Source: Pristionchus mayeri (taxonomy: Eukaryota; Nematoda; Chromadorea; Rhabditida; Neodiplogasteridae). Taken from it: 64,000 nucleotides of DNA. Location: positions 27,087,067 to 27,151,066 of the forward strand of contig BTRK01000002.1 of assembly GCA_036245805.1 (NCBI GenBank). The letters run 5' to 3'. Both the position numbers and the translations under genes were made by a program. A model generated the notes under the pieces. The model did no database searches and had not been told where the DNA came from. It saw nothing but the letters and a program-made list of their open reading frames with translations. Positions 1 to 8,338 of the stretch are shown here, piece by piece; the stretch's first letter is position 1; every line of letters begins with the position of its first letter.

Positions 1-306
1 TTGATAAGCCCTTGAAAAAAATTATATGGGCGTACGGAATCTCCACTCAGAAACACGCTCAACTCGCGAAAGATGACCGTTTTATTCTTCATGAAGGGCT
101 GCCTGATCTCTCTCTGATCGATGAGGTATGCGCGATGGAAGGAGACGGTAATCTACTCGTCCTCGATGACCTCGCTACCGAGCTTAAAAAGGAACCCGAT
201 CTATTGGCTAATCTATATTCAAGAGTTGCTCATCATCGGTGCATTTCGGTAATAACCATTCTACAAAACTTGTTCTCTGTGCCTAGGACGGCTCGAATGA
301 ATTCTT
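1..306 (+). pseudogene. Truncated copy of Maverick A32-type packaging ATPase
   Basis: The open frame reads the middle of a Maverick packaging ATPase (FtsK/HerA superfamily), the motor that would pump element DNA into capsids. The Walker B segment LLVLDDLATEL is visible. The Walker A part would lie before position 1, outside the window. The frame stops matching the family after residues ARMNSCY, where a non-LTR retrotransposon fragment takes over. The same coding segment occurs in inverted orientation at about 975-1285, almost base for base, so this is one arm of an inverted duplication. It cannot make a working protein as seen here. Confidence 0.85.
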
Positions 307-735
307 GCTATCCTCCCTCGTCCACATGTTGCGCCGTCTCTACGAGTCCTCCTCTACACTCATTCGAGTTAATGAGGAGCTCGTTCCTGTGACTGTGCGT
401 CGAGGAGTCCGCCAAGGGGATACCCTCTCCCCTCGTCTCTTCAACGCAGTGCTACGATCAGCCATGGACAACATTGACTGGGAGTCAGATGGAATTAGAA
501 TCGACGGAAGGAACCTTTGCCACTTGGAGTATGCCGATGACGTGGCTCTCGTTGCCAAATCTCGACCCGAGCTGGAACGAATGCTGAAGAAGCTGATGGA
601 CGCGCGATGGAGAGACGACCTATCCCGAGCTATTGGCAGCCATTGGTGGAGTGCAACTTATGAAGACTACCGACCTATCATCTTCTGAGCGTTTCCGCCT
701 GATAAGATAAATTGATTGATTGATTGAAAAAAACT
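307..735 (+). mobile_element. RTE-like non-LTR retrotransposon fragment (reverse transcriptase palm)
   Basis: The frame to about 688 carries reverse-transcriptase landmarks in order: GVRQGDTLSPRLFNAVL, then the catalytic YADDVALVA box. The fragment starts abruptly inside the RT domain (5' truncation) and ends in ATTG repeats (ATTGATTGATTGA near 709-725), a typical short-repeat 3' tail of RTE-like elements. It sits exactly between the two inverted ATPase copies. The clade is inferred from motif style. A second fragment from the end of a similar RT lies at 62,641-63,165. Confidence 0.75.
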
Positions 736-742
736 GTCAAGT

Positions 743-1409
743 TTACTTCCTTTTTGGAACATATACGGTGATTTTCTTCGAAAATATGTCGGTCAAAATG
801 CGGCAATTATCATCCGTTCGAGTGTGCAGGTCAAGAAACAAGTATCCAAATGGTTCTCGTGTACTGTCCTTGTATGCCTCGAAAAACGTGCGATACTGGT
901 CTTTGTCAAATAGTTGACGTCCGAGTGAGAACAAAAAGTTCATGTCACTTGTCGTCTTGAGGATACACATATAGCAAGAATTCATTCGAGCCGTCCTAGG
1001 CACAGAGAACAAGTTTTGTAGAATGGTTATTACCGAAATGCACCGATGATGAGCAACTCTTGAATATAGATTAGCCAATAGATCGGGTTCCTTTTTAAGC
1101 TCGGTAGCGAGGTCATCGAGGACGAGTAGATTACCGTCTCCTTCCATCGCGCATACCTCATCGATCAGAGAGAGATCAGGCAGCCCTTCATGAAGAATAA
1201 AACGGTCATCTTTCGCGAGTTGAGCGTGTTTCTGAGTGGAGATTCCGTACGCCCATATAATTTTTTTCAAGGGCTTATCAAATAGTTCGGACGAAGAGTT
1301 CGGACGCATGCTCAATCAGTTTGAAGACGAATTCAGACTTGCCACATCCAGTGCCACCTCCAACAACCATTGTTATCGGGACACGCAGACGAAACCTACC
1401 GCACTCCAT
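743..1409 (-). pseudogene. Maverick packaging ATPase, frameshifted
   Basis: Reading leftward from an ATG at 1409, the protein begins with a P-loop, GGGTGCGKSEF (Walker A, about 1340-1370), and continues with Walker B LLVLDDLATEL and a C-terminal part ending VYVPKRK before the stop at 743. This is the A32-like packaging ATPase of Mavericks, which acts with the capsid proteins and protease during virion assembly. The Walker A part and the rest lie in different frames. The break is at a 13-bp near-duplication (about 1280-1305, TCCGAACTCTTCG followed by TCCGAACTATTTG on the minus strand). Without that duplication the two parts share a frame, so this looks like a recent lesion in an otherwise complete gene. 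It is divergent from the penton-like gene at 1609. Confidence 0.85.
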
Positions 1410-1608
1410 CGTTGTTAGGTGTAAAATGAGGTCATTCTATGCCTCTGCATGAATAGAGACCGGTCTGTTCTAATTGTCCAGTGTGCAGTACTTACCGTAG
1501 TAGTCGTAGTTTCTGCACTCAACCTCACTCTCCGTAAGGACAGTTGTTACGAAGTTTGGTTCAATCTTCTCACGAGTTCACTAGCTCTGATCGTACCCTT
1601 CCCTTTCA
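1410..1608. promoter_or_regulatory. Divergent intergenic spacer between ATPase and penton genes
   Basis: This 199-bp non-coding stretch separates the minus-strand ATPase start and the plus-strand penton start, so it should hold promoters for both directions. I see no clear TATA box or other named motif. The call rests on position alone. Confidence 0.3.
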
Positions 1609-3363
1609 ATGTCAATCAACCAAGATGACGATTTGTTCCTAACACTCCCCTCAAATGTACCAGGTCCAAACAATACCATCAGTAGTTGGGTGACTACTCT
1701 ACCCTACTCACTAAATTTGGTTGGGTCATGGGAAGTGGGCCTCTCTGAGATTATTTATACAAATTCTGCTTACACTATTCCCAACGCTCTACCATTTGAA
1801 ATCCATTTCAAGAGTGGAAATGTCGAGCACTACTATGTACCTGAGGGTAACTACGATAATCCACAGAAATTGGTCGAGACGTTATCCTCAGTCATTGACT
1901 CGAGACCTCGGAGTAAGCGTAATGCCGATCCTGAAGAAGATGACGAGGAGGAAATGTTGGAGGCAGATGAAGACCAAGTGTTCATACCGCTGCAACCATC
2001 GGTAGAAACACCTCCAGTTCAAAGTGAACCTCCTGATTCTAAACCAAATGGATCCAGTATGACGACAGAGCCAGCTCAGACCACAACACCGACGCCCAAA
2101 CCGAGTCAGTCTGGCAAACCGAAATCGAAGCCCAAACCAGGCGAAACAAAAGACCCTAAGCCGAAGCCTGAACAACAAACAACTACTACCACTGCGAAAC
2201 CGAAACCCAACACCGAAACAGATGGGACACCAACAGCAACGCCCACGCCGAAGCCAACCCAGACACCCACACTGAAGCCAACACAGACACCCACACCTAC
2301 CCCCGATCAGCCTAAACCGAACGAGTCTAAGCCAAAACCGGGTAAAACCGCATCAACTCCTCCTGCGAAACCGAAACCGAAACCGAAGCCGAAGCCAAAA
2401 CCAGAGGAAACACGGACAACGACAAATACTACTGTCGAAAACGTCACAGAAGCACCTCCTAAACCAACCACTACACAAAATCCAAATGAGGATCAGGAAG
2501 GAGACCTCGAGCCAGACGATGATACTGTTATGCGGGTCGTCGCGATCGAGAAACCCCAAGTATTCCCTACTATAGAGATTAATGTAAAAGGGGATGAATT
2601 TCAAGGTTCGACTGTGCAGACATCACGAGACTATCTAAAAGTAATACGAAATACGTGGGGAAAGAATCAACCTATAACTTCAAAACGAAAATCCTTCGAA
2701 CGTATTGAAGTGACAATACCTAAACTCCCCAAACTAAAGGATCCGGTGTGGGCTGAACCACGTTTTGGTGTTATAAAAAGGGATAAAGAGGATAAAGATG
2801 AGACAAAAGTTGGTGTAAAAGTAGAAGAAAAAAAACAGCCTCTCGAGAAGGAGATTGACACACAAGAAGAAGAAGAAGAAGATGGGGAATTGTAGGAGGC
2901 AGACGAGGAACAAGTTTTCATGGTTGGACCTCCCGTATCATTTGAACATGGCAAGTTTTCAAACCGCATTCGAGTTAACATTAACACTGCACGTGTTTCC
3001 CATGTGAAATTGTCAAAAGGACTCATGTTCCTTCTTGGTTTTGACGTGCAAATACTGACGGAGAGCATGCTCGCCAAATACTCACCCACTACCCAATCTG
3101 GAAGTAATGCACTCTACATCTTCTCAGATCTTGCTGCATACTCAATCCTCGGAAATACTACTTCAAACCAATTGAGAATCATTCCTGTTACTGGCGATTT
3201 TGGTTCAACTTGTCACGCTGCATGCAATCCTGTAAGGTACTTTAACACTAGAACAGGACATATTGATAGTATTCAGATAGACATTAGGAATGAATATGGT
3301 GATTTGGTACAGTTCCATTACGGTACCGCGGTTGTTGTACTTCATATCCGTAAGAAACAGTAG
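1609..3363 (+). pseudogene. Maverick penton-like minor capsid protein with proline-rich insert and one in-frame stop
   Basis: The N-terminal segment (residues 1-95, SYxLxLxGxWEVGLSEI pattern) and C-terminal segment (ending FHYGTAVVVLHIRKKQ) match the single-jelly-roll penton-like protein of nematode Mavericks, which would occupy capsid vertices. Between them lies an insert of about 310 residues: an acidic patch, then Pro/Thr/Lys repeats (PTPTPKP, KPKPKPKPK), then a charged tail. The insert is bracketed by two near-identical motifs, EADEDQVF and EADEEQVF. A TAG at 2893-2895 interrupts the frame, and the downstream part to 3363 is in the same frame. The total is 584 codons, longer than usual because of the insert. 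Readthrough is possible but unproven; a nonsense mutation is simpler. Confidence 0.75.
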
Positions 3364-3400
3364 TAGATATTCATTCAATATATTGTGCAGTCGTGTCCTA

Positions 3401-3775
3401 ATGCGTTATTCAGTGTACGAACCCGATAAAGAAGATTGGATAAAGATTTTTAAAAATCAATCTGGTGGAACAATCGCCTACTACCAAGCACGTCGATTTC
3501 AAAGAGGTGGTTCAATCGGAACCTTCCTAGGGAAACTTTGGAGTGTAGTCCCAAGGTTCCTCAATTATGTGGTTGGACAGAGTCTCATTAGCGGTGTGAC
3601 AGATGTGGCGAAAGATGTAGCAGCCGGAAGGAGTTTTAAAGTGCCGGCGAAATCGCACGGAAGAGAACAAGTTCGAAACCTTATCGGAGTTGGAAAGTTG
3701 AGGGGTGGTATTGAAAAGAGAAGAAGACACCCTAAGCGAACACACTACATCGCACCCCTTCAAATGAATTGGTAA
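3401..3775 (+). CDS. Small basic Maverick virion protein (adenoviral pX/pVI-like)
   Basis: A 124-residue protein starts at the ATG at 3401, 38 bases after the penton stop. It has a Tyr-Gln-Ala-Arg-Arg segment, then GGSIGTFLGKLWSVVPRF, a Gly/Ala helix-like stretch (VTDVAKDVAAGRSF), then a strongly basic tail (KRRRHPKRTH). The pattern of a tyrosine/arginine lead, glycine-rich amphipathic middle and basic end is common to small Polinton proteins compared with adenovirus core or membrane-active proteins. A role in DNA condensation or membrane disruption is inference from composition. The gene is intact and co-oriented with the penton and major capsid genes. Confidence 0.6.
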   Translation: MRYSVYEPDKEDWIKIFKNQSGGTIAYYQARRFQRGGSIGTFLGKLWSVVPRFLNYVVGQSLISGVTDVAKDVAAGRSFKVPAKSHGREQVRNLIGVGKLRGGIEKRRRHPKRTHYIAPLQMNW

Positions 3776-3869
3776 GGCACATTTACCGACTTATTATAAG
3801 ACATAGAGGGAGAATGAGAGGGAGGGAGAGTGACAAATGGCTACTCATTTCTCGTCTTGATCGAGCGGC

Positions 3870-4301
3870 ATGAATGGTGAGAAAGTTAACACTTGTAACC
3901 AATTAATTCATTTTCATTTAGATCTCTACAGAATTGCCAGGATTGTCACGCACCAACTCAGACCACACGCCACACGTATGGATGTGCGCGGATTTCACAT
4001 CGTTCCTGATCAAAGTAGACCTAGCGAGCTTCATCTTATTGAGGCCTTGCAGCATTTCATCGATTTAACATGTGGTAACCTCCCTCAAGGTCTGCGATAC
4101 GCACTAACAGTCAATCACCCCGCTATACCTTTCAATGGCTGTAATCTATTTGTAAACTACCGTGAACATACTGGGCGTGAAGGAGAAATGATTGTGAATG
4201 TATTGCGCACTTTGATTCAAAGTAATCGTGCTTTATTGCACACTGATAGATTTAACATGGAAATATCAACGTATGACTTTTCTAGTCGCGGAATCTTGTA
4301 A
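3870..4301 (+). pseudogene. Probable remnant of Maverick protein-primed DNA polymerase B, N-terminal part only
   Basis: This frame of 143 residues has the pattern I associate with the N-terminus of Polinton polymerase B: a variable lead, then YALTVNHPAIPF, then VLRTLIQSN and a closing ISTYDFSSRG. An internal ATG at about 3978 (MDVRGFH) could also be the start. It ends at a stop at 4301, while the complete enzyme is about 1,000 residues or more. No exonuclease motifs, no KxY and no DTD palm motif are found anywhere in the window. The element would therefore depend on another copy for replication. The assignment rests on motif memory and is moderate. Confidence 0.45.
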
Positions 4302-4660
4302 TTCTAATTGTCTGGCCAACTAGGTATAGATCAACACCGTCGATTTCTCTCACGATAAACTCTGCAAAGTCACGTGGTGTGTACAAGTTCACGTCTGGGT
4401 ACATGGACTCGAGAATATCCAGTAGTCTTGTAAGCGCGACATTGCCAAAGAGGTCAATATGAAGATCGATCCAGTTGGTAAGGCTGGCACTCGTTGTTAC
4501 GTCGTATTTGTTGCGTTCCTCGTAAGAAAACCATTGCGAGAGGTGGGAAGAACGCGACCGGTCAGTGTGAAGAAGAGGAGAGCGACTGAGCGAGTCACAC
4601 CTTTTGAAATCAAAGAAAGAATAATCAGGAATGAAAAAAAGGTAATGGGTTAAGGGGAGA
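4288..4660 (-). pseudogene. Unrecognised minus-strand coding remnant without start codon
   Basis: Reading leftward, the strand is open for about 120 codons, from the edge of the CCTAGG array to a TAG near 4288. The product looks protein-like in composition (segments such as LSQWFSYEERNKYDV, NWIDLHIDLFGN, TPRDFAEFIVREIDG) but lacks a plausible initiating ATG. It overlaps the tail of the polymerase remnant on the other strand. I do not recognise the family. It may be a Maverick gene truncated by the deletion that removed the polymerase core, or a chance open frame. Confidence 0.35.
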
Positions 4661-4681
4661 AATGGAAGAACTAAAGAAAAA

Positions 4682-4750
4682 CCCTAGGGCCCTAGGGCAT
4701 TTCCTAGGTCCTAGGGTTCCTAGGGTCCTAGGGAGAGTAGGGTCCTAGGA
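4682..4750. repeat. Array of seven CCTAGG palindromes
   Basis: Seven CCTAGG hexamers occur in about 70 bases, most as TCCTAGGG, with spacing of 9-20 bases. The array lies between the truncated polymerase/unknown remnants and the major capsid gene, about 75 bp before its ATG. It could be a decayed tandem repeat, a deletion junction filled with repeats, or a protein-binding site. Function is unknown. Confidence 0.7.
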
Positions 4751-4826
4751 AATAGGGGAAAGGGCGCGGGCCTTTTTCTTTATTTTATTTGAGTAATACC
4801 GGGCATTCTTACTCTGTGCACTGACG

Positions 4827-6137
4827 ATGAGCGGTATGTTCAAGATTGACAGTGACTCTGACAAGTCTGTCCCTCAAGAGATTGATTATTGGTCTGTCCC
4901 CATAACCAATGTTGGCGTCGAGAGTAGTCGAGTGGTCGAAGTGTCTACGAGCAACAGTGTCAACACTGTTCCATACGAGTTTCGCATCAACAATAGCAAG
5001 AATTTCCTCGATCTTCAACGAAGTCATCTGCTTGTGAGATGCTCGATTCGTGATCTAGAAGGCAACCGCCGCCCTGTCGACGGTGTAAACTATGCGCCCA
5101 TTAACCTCATTGGACAGACGCTCTTCCGCCAAGTCCAAATCTTCATCTCGGGTGTCCAAGTGTACGACAGTGGAGTATTGTATCCCTATAGAGCCTACAT
5201 GCAGGGACTACTCGGGCATTCAAAAGACTACAAGGAAACACAATTGGCTCTCGCGGGCTTCACCATGGAAGATGACCCTGACGAACATGGAGATCCTGGT
5301 TACGAAATTCGATGGCAGAAAGCGGACGGAGGTGCGACTATGGAGTTTATAGCACCCATAAGTGCTGACATATTCCAACAACCCCGTGCACTTGTCCCCT
5401 TCCTCGATTTCAAAATAGTTCTCCATCCAGCCAGTGATGCTTTCCGTATCGAACAGCGTCGGGGAGACCTTCAACCGTACCAGCTTGTTATCGAAGACCT
5501 AGTGTTCCTTTCTCGACAGATTACCTGTCATGACAGCGCCATGCTCGCGATCGATGCTATGCTTCGTGAACACAAGACAATATCATATCAACTCAATTCG
5601 ATTCAAATGCGTTCATTCTTCATTTCGGCAGGACGTCTACATGCTCCGGAGCACAAGTTATTCACTACAGCAACACCGAGACGACTCATTTGTGGTTTTG
5701 TCTCATCAGAGAACTTTAACGGTAGTACAAGCACCAATCCATTCCATTTCCGTCCATTTGGAGTCACCGAGATTTAATTGGACATGGGCACTGAAACCCT
5801 TCCCCTTCGTAGTTGGAATATGAACTTTGACGAGAACAACTGTGCACGGGCTTACTTGGCACTGCAAGACACGCTCGGGTTCACAAAGAGCGGGGACAGC
5901 AACGGAGTTACCTTTGACAATTTCAAGAACGGGTACACCTTTTTCGGATTTGATATTTCGCCAAACGCACAGGATTCTGACAGCCGTGATTTACTCAAGA
6001 TGGGTAAGACGAGCCTTCGTATTCGTTTCCCACAGCCTGTCCCTGAAGGAGGAATCTACTGTGTTGTGATGGCGGAATTCAGTTCCGAGTTGGGCATCAA
6101 CGCAGAACGACAACCCATTGTGGATAGTATCATTTAA
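4827..6137 (+). pseudogene. Maverick double-jelly-roll major capsid protein with one in-frame stop
   Basis: The sequence fits the Maverick major capsid protein family, which in C. elegans is annotated as transposon-derived F54H12.2: an N-terminal strand region with a VPYEFRINNSKNFLDL pattern, then NLIGQTLFRQVQIFISG, and a C-terminal domain ending AEFSSELGINAERQPIVDSI. It would form the hexon-like shell. The frame runs 436 codons, the usual size, but a TAA at 5775-5777 splits it into 316 and 119 residues. Both halves stay in one frame, with no other damage I can see. It is preceded by the CCTAGG array and faces the convergent integrase gene, 11 bp away. Confidence 0.85.
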
Positions 6138-6148
6138 AAAATGTTTAT

Positions 6149-7297
6149 TCAAATATCATTCATGTCAGAATTATCAACCCAACTGTTAAAATCATCCCCA
6201 TATCCTAGCCATTTCACAAAGTGCTGAGTTTTTCCGCGATATTTGCGTGTTTTCAGCACAGCCTCCACCTTGTACACTTGTTCACGGTTTGTACTCTTGA
6301 CTAGTTCTTCGTCATAGAAACTTCCGTCGATCGGCTGTCCATTGAGATCCTTGAGTTTGTAATAAACTGGCTTGTATGCATCCTTGACCGCAGAAATAAC
6401 GAATAGTTCCTGGGTAAAATTGGGCAAGTAAGACTTGTCAAAGACCTGGCGGTACTTTAGCAGTCTTACAGTATCTCCAACTTTGAATTTTGAGTTTCCT
6501 TTCTGCTTCCTTGGCATTGACTTGCGTGGATCGTTTAGGTCGCCCGGTTGAATTGAGGCGGGTGTCCGGCCTAACGTCCTGTTGACCGAGTGATTGATTC
6601 CCTCAATAATCTTGGGTAACTTGTCAATCCACCGGAATGTATTTCCATGTGTGATAGCCTTGAATAACCGAGTTTTCACCGTGCGAATTCCACGTTCAGC
6701 GAGTGAGGCCTTGATCTCGCTTTTGGTTGAATAGTGAGCAATTCGCTTGTCAGCAAAATATTTCTTCATACGATTTGCGTAGAACTCGAGCCCCAAATCG
6801 GTCACAATTGCAGAAGGGAGCCAACCGTTATTTCTTGAGAACATTTTATCGAAAGCAGCTTCCATATCAGGTGCAGTTTTACTCTTTACTGGTTCGGCAA
6901 AGAAACGACGTGAATAACAATCTACAAGAATGAGAAAGTATCGGTAGCCATCGTTGTGTTTCGCAAGTGCTTGCATATCGGCCAGATCTCCATGAAGGGT
7001 GTGTAATAGACCAGGGGCGTGCACAACGCGACGTGCAAATTTCTTTCGATAATTTTTGTGCAAAGTGTACACGTCCTGATCTTGGAGCCATTCGTGGGCA
7101 TCTGATATGCGAACACCTGCTTTCGAGGCGACCTGTCGAACAGATGAAAATGCAGAAGGGTTATCAAGGTTAAAGTATGCATCTTTCAATTTGGAAATTT
7201 TTGTGTATCTAGAGCCATGACTGAACACGCAACCTTCCTCCACCAAGTTGTGGACGTTTACTGAGGGGTTGACCAAAGAGTCGGGGTAGCACATCAC
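6149..7297 (-). CDS. Maverick retroviral-type integrase with C-terminal chromodomain
   Basis: A 382-residue intact frame. It would cut and join element ends to target DNA. The catalytic triad is visible as Asp104 (HGDLADM), Asp167 (VTDLGLEF) and Glu201 (LAERGIRTV), with the last two 34 residues apart, the normal DD(35)E geometry. The stretch before it (VYTLHKNYRKKF) matches the region just ahead of the rve core in Polintons. The C-terminus has a chromodomain-like block (YKVEAVLKTRKYRGKTQHFV, then KWLGY and SWVDN), typical of chromatin-targeting integrases. This is the best preserved gene of the element. A small protein gene follows upstream on the same strand. Confidence 0.9.
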   Translation of the reverse strand: MMCYPDSLVNPSVNVHNLVEEGCVFSHGSRYTKISKLKDAYFNLDNPSAFSSVRQVASKAGVRISDAHEWLQDQDVYTLHKNYRKKFARRVVHAPGLLHTLHGDLADMQALAKHNDGYRYFLILVDCYSRRFFAEPVKSKTAPDMEAAFDKMFSRNNGWLPSAIVTDLGLEFYANRMKKYFADKRIAHYSTKSEIKASLAERGIRTVKTRLFKAITHGNTFRWIDKLPKIIEGINHSVNRTLGRTPASIQPGDLNDPRKSMPRKQKGNSKFKVGDTVRLLKYRQVFDKSYLPNFTQELFVISAVKDAYKPVYYKLKDLNGQPIDGSFYDEELVKSTNREQVYKVEAVLKTRKYRGKTQHFVKWLGYGDDFNSWVDNSDMNDI

Positions 7298-8014
7298 GAG
7301 GTGTGGACCGTTTACGAGTGGTCAGGTTACGAATGGACAATAGTTGTTGACGAGGAGGTGGACCGATAGGTGCGTTGAAGGACCGTTTGCGTCTAGCCTG
7401 TTGTGGAGGGAAATGAGGCAATACCTGTACACTGTACAGTGTACAGGTTGTGTCCCTCCATCGGTGTCAGTAGCACGACGCTTTACACCGCGCCGTTGTA
7501 CAGGAGGAGGGAGGGCTGGTATAGGGACAAATGCGACTGGGGCGGGAGGGTTGACAGGCGGTGGTTGTGCCACCTTTTTCACTTTCCTTCTTGGTTGTCT
7601 TGCTACTCGAGGTCTCTTTTGGATATTAACATGTTGAATGCGCGGAATGACATCACGTTGATCTCTCACTTCTGGCTCGGCTTGAACAATCTGAGGCGTT
7701 CCGTTATTACCATGATTGTCATCTATGTGGTCAATATAGGGTGATGGAGACCTTCTTTCTTGCTCTTGACGTTGTTGTTGCACTTGACGTTGTTCATCTT
7801 GTCCATCTTCACGTTGTATCGTTTTTCCTGTCATGCTCATCTTGAAATTATGTACGCGTTTGAGCAGATCCTCGTAGAGCATTCGTTTTTCGAAACTAGG
7901 AATGTTTGGGGCTTTGAGTAATTTGAGTAGTTCCTCCTCCATTTGATCGAGTGCCGCTTCATCCTTGTTGAGTGTAATCATGGGCACTAGTTTGTACTTG
8001 GTGGTGTTGTTCAT
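7209..8014 (-). CDS. Maverick protein of unknown role with YKLVP start motif, probably frameshifted near its end
   Basis: The frame from 8014 starts MNNTTKYKLVPM and has a helical N-terminal third (EEELLKLLKAPNI, LYEDLLKRVH), a glutamine/charged middle, then a Pro/Lys-rich part (KRPRVARQPRRKVKKV). The YKLVP start is shared by a small protein found upstream of the integrase in many Polintons. The frame closes at 7322 with residues unlike the family, but from about 7421 another frame continues in similar Pro/Arg-rich style (RRKRSFNAPIGPPPRQQ). The switch coincides with a perfect 26-bp palindrome at 7423-7448. I infer a frameshift there. Function is unknown; a minor capsid or scaffold role is often supposed. 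Confidence 0.6.
7423..7448. repeat. Perfect 26-bp palindrome (ACCTGTACACTGT and its complement)
   Basis: Each half is the 13-mer ACCTGTACACTGT followed directly by its reverse complement, without a spacer. It lies inside the Pro-rich coding region on the minus strand where the reading frame appears to switch. It could form a cruciform, and may be a small template-switch insertion. Confidence 0.85.
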
Positions 8015-8310
8015 ACTGCTGACAGAAGAAGTGAAAAAGCTGCGGGGATAATGAATGGAAGGATTGCACCACCGGTCTGACCGAGTTGTTCTCTGGCCTT
8101 GTCTGCTCGTCGCGTTTTGGCAATTTGTTTCACAATTGGCAGTACACGGTCAATGGCTCGTTTCTCCTTAGATGACAGAGCAATTGTATGAAGGTTGTGC
8201 AAAATTTCGACAATACAAGCCAGTTGTGCCGGGGTAGCAATTCGAACGAGCGTGGGGTCCTGCGAGAGCTCTTCGAGAAACCGCAGGTGCGTAGCGAATT
8301 TGGCTGACAT
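8011..8310 (-). CDS. Small Maverick protein with C-terminal hydrophobic segment
   Basis: A 99-residue protein whose stop overlaps the start of the next gene (ATGA-type overlap at 8011-8014), suggesting coupled genes. It is helical and basic in the first two thirds (LPIVKQIAKTRRADKAREQ), then has a glycine pair and a hydrophobic end, GGAILPFIIPAAFSLLLSAV. This matches a recurrent small Polinton protein of the form 'KR-rich, QxGGFLP, hydrophobic tail'. The tail could insert into membrane or bind capsid; that is inference. No damage is seen. Confidence 0.55.
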   Translation of the reverse strand: MSAKFATHLRFLEELSQDPTLVRIATPAQLACIVEILHNLHTIALSSKEKRAIDRVLPIVKQIAKTRRADKAREQLGQTGGAILPFIIPAAFSLLLSAV

Positions 8311-8338
8311 AATGAGTTAATATGGCATCGATTGGGGT

